Positions 1 through 8,700 of a DNA stretch of 32,458 nucleotides are shown piece after piece. Source of the DNA: Larix sibirica (lineage: Eukaryota > Streptophyta > Pinopsida > Pinales > Pinaceae); assembly GCA_004151065.3 (NCBI GenBank), contig NWUY0304828541.1, forward strand, positions 1-32,458. Direction: 5' to 3'. Within the stretch, counting starts at the first letter, position 1; each line of letters starts with the position of its first letter. The notes below the pieces were generated by a model. That model saw only the letters and a program-made list of their open reading frames with translations. It searched no databases and was not told the origin of the DNA. The position numbers and the translations under genes were made by a program.

Positions 1-330
1 ACAGAAGGTATGCTGCAAGCTCTGTTGCTGGTTCGAGGTAATAAACAAGAGCGTATACTACTGGTTAAACTACTGCTTATGCTGGTACTGGCTCTTCAAC
101 TTATGCTGCTGATCCTTCTAAACATCTTCATTCTAATGTTTCTACTTCTACACTTACACATGCTTCTACATATACTACTATAATACATATAAAAACTAAT
201 GCTTTTGCTGCTGATATCTATTCTTCTAGACATACTTATTATTCATTTAATCTGATTATTCCTATTATGAAAGATCTGATTCTGATAGATCCGATTGATC
301 CAATTATGATTTCTTATTTGAACTAGTTTC
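1..330 (+). repeat. Low-complexity CTGCTGG/ACTTCTAC-rich segment
   Basis: The first 330 bases are rich in short CTGCT, ACTTCTAC and GATCCGATT-like runs. One frame stays open from 69 to the TAG at 324-326 (about 85 codons) but has no early ATG. It would encode a Thr/Ser/Ala-rich, then Ile/Asp-rich, low-complexity product, as expected from slipped short repeats. I see no known domain. The segment is cut by the window edge, so it may be the tail of a longer repeat array. Confidence 0.35.
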
Positions 331-1400
331 CTGAAACGAGGCTACAAAAAAAACTAAAAGGTATCCATCTGGAGTTACTATTTATTTCTATTTTATCACA
401 TATAACCCCTCCCTTTATTAGGTCGGTTTGCGAGACTATACTTATGGGTGTGCCAGGCGCGAAGCGGATCGATGCTCCTGGGTCTACTGCTGCTTATTCA
501 ACCGCACGCATCGACTTTACCTTATCTTATTGACCATATTACCAGACAAGGAAGGTAGGACCAGCCCAGCCTTATATCCCAAGCCAGCTCTCCATCCGAT
601 ATCCGATCCGATCCCCCACCCACTGATGGCTCGAAAACGTCTTCTACGGTCATTTTTGCTTGCTTCCGACCCACTTTCAACCTTTCTCATGGGTTAGATT
701 ATTAAAGCTCGATCTCCTATATTATGAAAAATTTCCCTACTATGTAATTAATGAAGAATCGTTTATTTCATTTATTTAATAGGCGGGGAAAGAAAGAGCA
801 GTGAGTCAGTGTAGGCTCATTGGAAACGAGCGGGCGGGGATAACTAACTAGTGATAGACAGACGGAACAAATCATTACTAGATGCTTAGGGTGGGAAATA
901 TTATATAGAATGAGTTAGCTAAGAAAGATAGTTAGGGGTCAGTAAGGGCCTTATCAGCCCTGCCTAAAACACAGAAGTTGGCTTGCCTTTAATTGATAGC
1001 AGGGGGACAAAAACAATAATAATAGGGGCAGAGTTGTGAAGAGCTATCTCCTGAGCCGTAAAGATATGGCGGGCGACCAGTCTTCCCCGGCCCATTCACC
1101 TCATCACCGACATGAAAATCACAAAAATTCATTCAAATAAAAAGCACATAGATTGGGTGCAACGTATATAAGCATCGAAGTATAAATAAAAGAACGACAT
1201 CCCTTTCAGGTCCACCTGCCCCGTATGGGTTCATTCAGTGCTCTCCGCCTCGCCCCCAGCCTACACATCCATGCCAGCGGGCTAAATCATATCCTCCCGC
1301 CAGCCATCCAGCCCTCCTCTGTTAATTGACTAGCTCTCGGTTCATTGACCAGCCAGCAAGCGGCGAAAGCAATCAACGGCATCCTGCCTATCTCTCCTAG
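331..1400. other. Intergenic DNA, no gene recognised
   Basis: An 89-codon ATG-started frame at 428-697 (+) has an arginine-rich then proline-rich composition with no recognisable motif, and I regard it as chance. A GAGCCGT string near 1053 recalls the start of a group II intron domain V, but the matching 3' strand is absent. No tRNA-like T-arm or rRNA motif was seen. Confidence 0.5.
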
Positions 1401-1760
1401 GTAACCTTCGTGAAAAGTAAATCTTCAGTAATAAGAAAATCCACTTTAAGTACGGTTCCTTCACTTGTACCTTCAATTGTTGTTATAGTAGGATAAGACT
1501 ACCTGGTAAATAATCCGGCAGATATAGGGTTTATACAAAATAACTTAGGAGGGTTACAGATACGTGCAAAGATCATACGAAATAGTGGAACTTTATTAGG
1601 AATGAACTTAGTTGTATCTCCCACTTCTATCATAAAGGTCCAGGTGCCCATGAAACGAGTTATTAAAAAGCTGGAACAAAAGAAGCTCCTCTCCCCCCAA
1701 GTGGATGGACATCAAAAACAAATGGGGGACCGACCCAAAAGCCAGAATCTCCCGGTATGA
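1401..1760 (+). pseudogene. Broken reading frame of unknown identity
   Basis: One frame runs from just after the TAG at 1398-1400 to the TGA at 1758-1760, about 119 codons, interrupted once by TAA at 1494-1496. The translation does not look like chance intergenic DNA. It has a Val/Ile-rich stretch (VPSIVVIVG) before the stop, then LVNNPADIG, IRAKIIRNSG, LVVSPTSI and a basic tail with MKRVIKKLE. The first in-frame ATG after the stop is near 1603 and would leave only about 52 residues. I do not recognise the family: I compared it mentally with plant mitochondrial ribosomal proteins, matR, atp, nad and cox subunits without a match. It may be a fragment of an imported plastid, nuclear or plasmid gene, or chance. 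The single TAA replaces what could have been a CAA codon. Confidence 0.3.
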
Positions 1761-1960
1761 ATCCATCACAAGAGGGCTCCTAAATTACTATGCTCCTTGT
1801 TCTAATATATGGAAGCTCATTTACTTTATAAGAAATAAATTCTGATTTTTTCTCTATCATACATCTATAATATACTGTTCAGCCTACTATTTGCGAGTTG
1901 CGAGCTATCCATTATAGATTGCTGGATGAAACGGCCTAGATTACATTGCAGGGTGGCTGG
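1761..1960. other. AT-rich spacer
   Basis: This short spacer between the broken frame and the repeat field contains no ORF or repeat that I can support. Confidence 0.4.
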
Positions 1961-3590
1961 ATCGATGGAGGATGATGCATGGGATGGTCCATTAGCCGAG
2001 CACTTTTAGTTGCATGGCAGGCAGGATGGTTCTTTATTAGCCCAGAGGGTTCATCTTTAGCTTAGATCGTGGAACTGCCAGCCGGATTCACTCAAGCCTG
2101 AACTTATTAGAGAGAATGGAATGGGATCAACAGAGAAAGCTGCACGGGCTTCACACAGTAGATTACACTTACTAAATTAAGCGCTTAGTTAGTTTGTACT
2201 TTTACTTACCCTCTTTTAGAAACACCAGATGGATGGGATGGATTGTCCAGTAGCCCAGGACTTGTAGTACCCTTGCTCCTGCGGGATAGGATAATAGCCA
2301 ATAGGGTTATTAACCTTTAGTAGAGATCGTGGAATAAATGCCGGATGGGATGAATTGATTAGCCACAGCTAGAACTGATTACACAGAGACATGGCTGGAT
2401 GGAATAGGTGGAAGGAAGAATTGGACGAGCGAGCTTGGAATGGATAGGTGGAGGAACGGATGTTTTAGTAGCAGCCCATAGGGTGGGTGGTTTACCTTGA
2501 GCTTTTATCCTGGAACTGCCGGATTAATTATAACCAGCCTGATAAACTTAAGAGACATGGCGGGCGGCATGCTTCCTAGATTATATACGTAATTATGATG
2601 CGGACAATCAAGTAGCTCCGCTGGATAATATTACTTGGTTGGAACCCCTCACATGTAGTGCCTTATTGCATGGAGGGAGCACCTAGGAAAGAAAGGAAAG
2701 CTGGGCTGGATGGACTAATCTCGGACAGGTACCCATATTGTTTAATTGTGCGTGGACAAGAAAAGAAACTTCCCATTGATGATTCAGCTAGACTATAAGT
2801 TGGATGGACACCCTTCGTTGGATGGATCGTTGGAACTGCCTTCTCGGATTTAGAAACTACAACCAGACCAGACTCCGGATATTGGAAGGAAGAGGACTTG
2901 GGCACTTAGAGCATTCATATTACCTTTTAAAGCCTACTTTATGAATTTCTGTTGGACAGCTACGTTGTGGGATCCTCGGAACTGCCTTCTTTTATTTAGG
3001 AACTACAGCCTGAACTTATGAGATTTAATGGGGGTCGGTACTTAGACCAGTCGTCTTTACCTTTAGATGCCTACACAATTAATGTTAGTTTTACCTACTG
3101 CTATAAACAACCTTTACTTTTAACCACCCTTCTTACTAGCTCACTTATGAAACTTAGTTATCGTATGCGCTTGGGTACGCACTTATAACAGTATTGCCAG
3201 TAACTTTATATTCCCACTTTATGAATTTCTGTTGGACAGCTAGTTGGATCGTCGGAGGAACTCCCTTCTTTTATTTAGGAACTACAACCAGACCCTATTG
3301 GACAGGCGGGCTTGCCTTAGGCTTAGGCACTTTTCACATTTGTATGAACTTTATAAGCCTACTGGATTACTTTAAGTGGCACAGGATAACCACCAGTCCC
3401 GGGATCGTGCGTAGAAACAGCCAGCCCTGTTTGATTAACTCCTTACTTAGAATATCTTACACGCTTGGGTCGGCACTTTGAACACTTGTATTTACCTTCC
3501 CGGCCATTCCTAAGTTGACAACCACCCCAGCCATCTATGGCTTGATCTTTCTTTTTTTTCTTATTCTGGGGCATAGTCTTTTTTTCTAAA
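1960..3590 (+). repeat. Degenerate repeat field with GGAACTGCC core
   Basis: A diverged unit recurs around the core GATCGT.GGAACTGCC. Exact GGAACTGCC cores lie at 2071, 2512, 2832 and 2978, with a variant GGAACTCCC at 3257 and a decayed GATCGTGGAAT copy near 2325. Many cores are followed by ATTTAGGAACTACA and an ACCAGAC or GCCTGAACTTA tail, then by a GGCACTT.GA and TTACCTT box. The two youngest copies are about 280 bp apart: 27 identical bases at 2936-2962 and 3216-3242, and 23 identical bases at 2985-3007 and 3264-3286. The left part (1960-2480) is also full of GGATGGATGG-like runs. A second cluster of the same family lies at 29385-29960. Confidence 0.65.
3194..3481 (+). CDS. Hypothetical membrane-type ORF inside the repeat unit
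   Basis: A 95-residue frame starts with ATG at 3194 and is the longest open frame in the repeat field. Residues about 8-55 are hydrophobic and aromatic (WTASWIVGG, PFFYLGTT, GLALGLGTFHI), followed by a basic tail, so it would be a small membrane protein if made. The neighbouring copy 280 bp upstream has frame-disrupting changes, and other copies are more decayed, so the frame is probably an accident of the repeat or the relic of an ancestral coding unit. No family was recognised and no start-proximal signal was seen. Confidence 0.2.
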   Translation: MPVTLYSHFMNFCWTASWIVGGTPFFYLGTTTRPYWTGGLALGLGTFHICMNFISLLDYFKWHRITTSPGIVRRNSQPCLINSLLRISYTLGSAL

Positions 3591-4614
3591 GCGGCCCTGT
3601 CAGCTTCATCCCCTTACTGCCAAAAGTAAATGCCCTTATCTTGGGCTCCTAAAACTCCTTTTTATAATGAACATATGTGAATGCTATATTCTGGTCAGCC
3701 CGATGTCGATCCACGATACCTAGAGAATCATGCATTTGAAACCTCTCAAGCCCAAAATAATAAGCATCCATTGTATCCCCTTCCTTCCTGGCCTAAACAG
3801 CATTGGTTAATTCATATTGGTCAATGAAAATAGGGTACTGCGGACATAGCTTCCTCTGTTGCTGAGACAAGTAGGCGTTTAAACCATGCAGCGTTGTTTT
3901 ATATGAAATCTCTCTTATTCATAATCTATTGGGTACATGCGCAGGTAAAGTATGAGGTGCTTTGGTTGCGCCGTAGATTCTAATGTAAGTTGATCTTTCA
4001 TCCAAGTACCAGTCTCCTTTATTCTTTAACACTTAAACAGCAGCTTCTTATAGCCTGAGACATAGAGTAAAAAATAGAAGCTTGTAAAGGGGAGCGAGGA
4101 AGTGATCACATATTTTGGTGTACTGGTGCAAGTACCGGTGTTCCCATAGAGCCTGACAGTATACATGAACCGGTGGTTGGTCTGGAGTCCATGATCATCC
4201 CCATGCCTATGAAAGAGTTTGAGGCGCACACAATGTCCATCAGATATGAGCTCATGTAGAACTCTGGGTGTTGGCCCGGTTCATGCAACTTTACTCTTCT
4301 GATTGCCTCTCCTAGGGTGTATTATATAATAGCTCCCCAATTTCATATACTGCCATCTGAGATCATTGTATGGATTAAAGGCACCCATGCTTCTCGCAGG
4401 TAACTTGCTATTTTAGTTCCATATATTCTGCTGATCAACTGGATGACATATACATATTCTGGCTTAAAGCTAGTGGTTGGGTAGAGTTTGGTAGCCCTAG
4501 CTTTTAAGGGTTTATCATCATATCAGTCAGCAGTTAGGTCATAATAATTATGTTTGCGAGTGAAGTCCTGTACCCAATCATTAGTCAGATAGACTTCAAC
4601 TATTTCAATTTTGT
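3590..4614 (-). pseudogene. Decayed coding stretch of an unidentified, probably retroelement-derived, protein
   Basis: Read on the minus strand from about 4614 down to 3590, the DNA gives a coherent protein-like translation of roughly 340 residues, broken by several TGA, TAA and TAG codons and one frame change near 4130. Recognisable stretches in order include EAYYKIEIVEVYL, LYPTTSFKPEYVYVIQLI, YLREAWVPLIHTMI, YTLGEAIRR, PGQHPEFYMSSYLMDIV, DHFLAPLYKLLFF, WYLDERSTYIRIYGA, LPAHVPNRL, KEGDTMDAYYFGLERFQ and AFTFGSKGMKLTG. The regular amphipathic pattern, the persistence of one frame through isolated stops, and the position against a LINE suggest a captured retroelement or nuclear coding region, perhaps gag-like. 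I cannot name the family. Apparent 60-67 codon ORFs at 4026-4229 and 4106-4288 are pieces of this frame or its shadow. Confidence 0.5.
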
Positions 4615-5970
4615 AATAAGCCTCTTTAGGGGTGGATGAAGTCTTAGGCCGAACCATTTAGAAGGACTGCAAAAACAACTGAGTTGAAGCATGCTTCCAT
4701 CCATTGGATCATTTGGTGTGATAAACCAACTTGCATGAGTATGAGCCTTAGATATAACCAACTTACGCAGTAAAAAGCCTCGGCCTAATAAACTTTGGCA
4801 ATGAAAGCTTTCTTATCACTTTGTTTTACAGAGTGCATAACTTATTGGGTGGCTCCTATGGCATCCTTAATACCCCTTCCCTCCATAAGTACCATTTGCT
4901 CTTGGGATATAACTTTTCAAATAAATGGTTTTATTCTTGAGGCTATCGTTTTTGCTATCAGCTTTATATGTAGTTGCAAAGAGATATAGGCCTTAACTCT
5001 CCAACGTGGGAGGGATTACTGACCTTTGGGATAGTCACTATGAAAGTTGAGCTGAAAGCTTGAATAACTCTTCATTTTTTTTTTATTTATTCTTCCATAA
5101 CCTCCTTTATTTTCGGGCCAATTCAATCCCAAAATCCTCTGAATAACTCCACTGTAAAGCCATAAGGGCCAAGACTCTTATCATTTTGAAGATCTTTTAC
5201 TTACTATTTTGGACACTTTTGCTAACTTTTAAAGATACTCATTATCCTCTTGGTCAATCCATCTTGGAAACACCATTGCCATTGACAAAACATCCCTGAT
5301 GGTTTCTTTATTTTGTCGAGTGTAAGTCTGTAAAAAATATGAGGTGGCTACCAAACTTATGTCTTCAAAGGATTCAAATTGGACCCCTCTCTCATCCTGG
5401 ATTCTCCAAATCTGATTTAAGACATTCCTAGCTTTAGCTTGCTTCTGGAAGAAGGTTGTATTTTTGTAATCTGCTTCAAGCCAAATCGCCCGACCTTTCA
5501 TTCTCCGTCTAGCTTCTTTTCAAGCTAGGAGGTCATTCCTACTTACTTAAAGGTCCTGGAGTTCCTTGATGTGATTTGGAAGAGACCCTGAGTCTTTTGC
5601 GGTTTGCTGTATAAATTCAATTTGACCTTATACCTCCCTTGTATTTTTATTTGAGTTTCCAAATTGATTTGAGGCCCACTCCTTAGAGACTCCTTTGCCT
5701 ATGATTAGCTTCTTTTGGAAATGTTCCACTGCATAACCTTCTTGCTCATGATCATATGGAACCCTATGGTTGGAGATTTGTTCTGTGTAGTGCAGGTACT
5801 CCAGTCAGTGGGGTTTCAATTTGAAAGGAGAGGGGTTTTTTGGTTATTTGATCCCAGCTCCAAGATCAAGATATCATGGTCTGAACCTCTATAAGCCTCA
5901 ATAATAGATCTGAAGTTCCTTAGCAAGGAGATGAGCTCCTCTTTAACAAAAAATATGTATAGCCTTTTTA
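4615..5970 (-). pseudogene. Truncated L1-type LINE (endonuclease end and reverse transcriptase start)
   Basis: On the minus strand, from high to low coordinate, the translation follows a plant L1-type LINE ORF2. The C-terminal end of the apurinic endonuclease carries its SDH motif (GSDHDILILELGSNN; SDH codons at 5876-5884). The linker is followed by RRMKGRAIWLEADYKNTTFF..AKARNVLNQI, the usual lead-in to the reverse transcriptase (5501-5229 is open for 90 codons). Then come LGPYGFTVELFRGFWD, IPKVSNPSHVGELRPISLCN, KLIAKTIASRIKPFI, EGRGIKDAI, and WMEACFNSVVFAVLLNGS followed by FIHP and RGL. The homology stops near 4615, before the catalytic FADD/YADD block, so the element lacks its 3' half. This is the opposite of the 5' truncation normal for LINE insertions. 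Several in-frame stops and at least two frame changes make it non-functional. The frame at 5968-6168 may be more upstream LINE sequence, but this is uncertain. Confidence 0.85.
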
Positions 5971-6246
5971 CTCTATAGTATATCTCTGATCTTTTTTTTT
6001 CACCATGTTGGGGCCATGTTTATTGGCTCCACATAAATGAAATCTGCCTCTTCTATCCAGTCTTGGAATAAATTCAAAAAGGGGGGTCGGCTCGGGAATG
6101 ACGAAACCAATTGGGCACCTCATAATCTCATGGGGAAAAAGGAGAAGACCAATAACTAAGTCTCCCAAGCTAAACCGGTAAAAAGAGGCCCTCCCATGCT
6201 CATTAGCGATTGCTAATCCAGAAGGTCTATTTCTAGTTGAAATAGC

Positions 6247-6427
6247 CAGCCTGTTATTTATATTATTTAAGGGGTTGCCTTTCTATATAATAATTTGGCT
6301 TCCCGTCGTATATTATTATTGGGAGTGGTTCCCTTTATTATAGTAGTAGGGGCGATTGCAGATCTTATTTCCTTTCCTCTTTTGCCTGAAATTAATATAC
6401 GGGGACCCCTTAAATAATAATAGGCTG
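6247..6427. mobile_element. MITE-like 181 bp element with inverted ends
   Basis: The left end CAGCCTGTTATTTATATTAT (then TTAAGGGGT) is the inverted complement of the right end ACCCCTTAAATAATAATAGG then CTG. The arms agree at 23 of 24 aligned positions, with a 6-base gap. The interior is AT-rich with no coding sequence. This size and structure are typical of non-autonomous DNA transposons. I could not find a clear target-site duplication at the flanks, so insertion is inferred only from the symmetry. Confidence 0.45.
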
Positions 6428-6981
6428 CTTTAAGATTGTTGATACGCCAGCTTACCCTTATGTCGGATAGACCAGGGCTTTCACTTGCTATACCATCAAA
6501 AGCGCTTCGGCCTCATTCTGGGATTACTTGCCTACATCAAAGTGGAGACAACATTAGGGGGACCAGATATACCCTTGGTACCTTTCCTTGAAAGTAAACC
6601 GGCGATAACCCATCAATTTGGGGCTGGCCGAGACACCAGCTTAACATAAAACCAGCCCTACTATTAGAGTGTATAAAGCCTGTGGGCCTTATTATTCTTT
6701 TGGGGTCCTGCCAGGGTTATTGGAAAAGTAGGGCAAAAAAATGGATTGAGGGCAATTAAAGTTTGGACAAGGTTGAGTGAGGTCAGACATACCTGTATCC
6801 TTATTTTTTTATCCCAGCCATGTTCGGGAAGTACTTAAATACCCTACCCTGATAGTCCGACCACAAGGTTTAATCCTGACAGACACTTCTTCAGAAATTT
6901 ACCCTTTATCGTTTTGAAAGGATCTTCTTTATGAATCACCTTCCCGAGATGACGTATCTAAATATAAAAGGTAATATTTAT
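6428..6981. other. Intergenic DNA, no gene recognised
   Basis: I translated both strands by eye and found no convincing family. Short proline/asparagine-rich stretches appear on the minus strand near 6700-6800 but lead nowhere. It lies between the inverted-end element and the repeat block that starts at 6982. Confidence 0.45.
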
Positions 6982-7770
6982 AAATTACGTATATAAAAGG
7001 CTAATAGCAAGACTGTGTGTCTAAGAGTCTAAGAAGGGGGTATGAAGTGATGGTGTTATGTTGGAGTCTGGTGGGGAGTAATAAAGGTAAGGATGAGGCA
7101 CGGATTGATCCGGTGCTGATACCTGATAAGAGAAGGGTTCATAGCAGTACCTCTCCTAAGCGTTCACTCAGTAAGTGATCTAGAGCTAACAGGTCTAAGT
7201 GGGTAACTAACTATAAGGTTCAGGCATTAACTGAAAGGCAGGTAGGTATCTGCAGTGGGTTCTAATGGATGAATTGTATTGGCAAGGCTCGGCCGAACCA
7301 AGAATCATAAGGTAAGTAAAGAGTAAATATCCTAGTGCCGTACCTACTTATATTCCTGGCTCAAGCAAGAGGTGGGTGATAAGAAACAGTTAAGTCAAAT
7401 TCTAAGAGTTGGTAGTTTCATCCAATCCCCGGTTCTCTAGCAGGTATCTCCCTAAGCGATTAATTCCTAAAGTGTTCTAAGGCTATAGAAGGTCTAGTTG
7501 TTCAGGTGGGTAGGTAGTTTGAAACAAGGGCTGTTAAATGCCGTCCTGATAAGATAAGAGGTTTCTAGCAGTCCCCATTAAGCGATTCCATAAAGGTAGG
7601 GCAGGGGTAATGCCGTACCCTTTCAAATTATTCCTGGCATAAGGTAAGTGTGGTTGGGTTAAGTGCCTCCCCCCACCCAATAATCTGATCTAATAAGTTC
7701 TGGCATTAGTTCCTCAATAACTAAGGCAATGCAAGAGGGTAGCTGTCCGTGCAACTGACAGTCTTCAAGT
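6982..7770 (+). repeat. Dispersed repeat block, copy A
   Basis: The block opens with AAATTACGTATATAAA (6982-6997) and continues with GAGGCACGGA (near 7095), TCCGGTGCTG and a CTGATAAGAGAAGG..TAGCAG box. That box recurs internally at about 7431 and 7546 (CTAGCAGGTATCTCCCTAAGCGATT and TCTAGCAGTCCCCATTAAGCGATT types). A second internal unit, GTGCCGTACC..TATTCCTGGC, occurs at about 7336 and 7611. Together these make a decayed nested tandem repeat. The opening 160 bases recur, diverged, at 8480-8700. No ORF is supported here. Confidence 0.55.
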
Positions 7771-7885
7771 AGGCAAGTAAAATAGTAATGCAAATAGGCT
7801 GCAGGATAAATACGACAGGTCTAAGCCCCACCTGGTCCCCTCGATGATCGATATTTATGTTGACTCTAGTGCGATAAAGCAATAG

Positions 7886-7911
7886 ACAACCAGTCATGCA
7901 ATGTTGGTTGT
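7886..7911. repeat. Short hairpin ACAACCA/TGGTTGT
   Basis: A perfect 7 bp inverted repeat (7886-7892 and 7905-7911) encloses a 12-base loop, just upstream of the first hairpin repeat copy. It is short enough to be chance. Confidence 0.25.
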
Positions 7912-7929
7912 TCCATGAATTCGAAAAAG

Positions 7930-8110
7930 CTCCTCTCCCTTTAGTCGAGCGCTTCGCCCCTGAAATGCGTGTTTTAATATATAAAACCCCTGTTTATCGG
8001 GGGTCCGAAGCATATTATCCTCCATCCGGGTCGAGGCGCGGAGCATTTTTATAGAGGTAAATCAATGAATTATAGCATTTTAGGTGATTCTTTCCTCTAA
8101 GGCCAGGGGG
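7930..8110 (+). repeat. Hairpin repeat unit, copy 1
   Basis: The unit begins CTCCTCTCCCTTTAGTCGAG, passes through a GCGCTTCGCC mini-hairpin and TGAAATGCG, then a GGGTCCGAAGCAT..CTCCA.CCGGG stretch, and ends with GCATTTTAGGTGATTC. The same order of blocks recurs at 8250-8430. The two are a diverged tandem duplication with a spacing of about 320 bp. Confidence 0.6.
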
Positions 8111-8170
8111 GCAGGATAAGGAGAGCTCAAGCGGCGAGGTGAAAACCTATTATTAAAAGTCCATTCCCCC

Positions 8171-8200
8171 CTTGCTCTCCCTTTGGTCAAGCAAGTCTTT
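8171..8200 (+). repeat. Hairpin repeat, short form TTGCTCTCCCTTTGGTCAAG
   Basis: This short relative of the CTCTCCCTTTAGTCGAG repeat has CAAGCAAG in place of CGAGCG. A nearly identical copy (CCCTCCCTTTGGTCAAGCAAG type) is at 27412-27440. It may be a separate subfamily. Confidence 0.45.
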
Positions 8201-8249
8201 AAACAGCTAGTTTGGTAATTGTTGAGTGGTTCCGTTCGATCCTAAAAAC

Positions 8250-8430
8250 GTCCTCTCCTTTTAGTCGAGCGGCTCCGCTCCCCAAATGCACATTTTATAA
8301 AGACCAATTGTGTTGGGACGAGTTCGGAGGCATGTTGCTCCACCGGGCGGGGTCTGGAACTCTTTGTTTTATTTAGCGGATGTGCGAAAGCATTTCAGGT
8401 GAGGTGATTCATTCAATAACTGGCCCGACC
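8250..8430 (+). repeat. Hairpin repeat unit, copy 2
   Basis: The unit begins GTCCTCTCCTTTTAGTCGAG and contains GAGCGGCTCCGCTC, a 6 bp perfect stem with a 2-base loop. CCCAAATGC, GAGTTCGGAGGCATGTTGCT, CCGGGCGGGGTC and GCATTTCAGGTGAGGTGATT follow, in the same order as the blocks at 7930-8110. The hairpin differs in sequence between copies while the stem is kept, which suggests the fold matters to the repeat. Confidence 0.6.
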
Positions 8431-8475
8431 TAAAAGAAGTACGAGTTCCTAGTTGTTCGTTCGTTCGCCTGCCCG

Positions 8476-8700
8476 CCCGAAATTACGTATATAAATAAAA
8501 AGGGTATAAATGGAGAAATAAAATATATAAAGGCCCCAGGCGCAGTAGCGGTGAGGCACGGAGTCGAAGATCCTAATATTAAATAAGCACTAGGTTGCTG
8601 CCTGGATCCGATCTGCTAGTTTCGTATTGTGGGTTGGTCCGGTGCTGGCTAATAAGAGAAGGTCTAAGCAGTGGTGAGTGATTAATTCAGTCAGTGTTAT
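8476..8700 (+). repeat. Dispersed repeat block, copy B
   Basis: This block opens with GCCCGAAATTACGTATATAAA (positions 8476-8495), followed by GAGGCACGGA near 8553, TCCGGTGCTG near 8638 and CTAATAAGAGAAGG..AGCAG. It is a diverged copy of the start of the block at 6982. The opening motif also occurs at 30502-30521, immediately before a Ty3/gypsy fragment. Confidence 0.55.

Noticed and set aside
428-697. 89-codon ATG frame
   Set aside because: Arg-rich then Pro-rich composition, no motif, no related copy; treated as chance.
1051-1090. GAGCCGTAAAGATATGGCGG resembles the start of a group II intron domain V
   Set aside because: The complementary TACGGTTC strand expected about 20 bases later is absent; a TACGGTTCC near 1451 is far too distant.
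2663-2905. 80-codon minus-strand frame
   Set aside because: It runs antisense through the GGAACTGCC repeats and has no family features.
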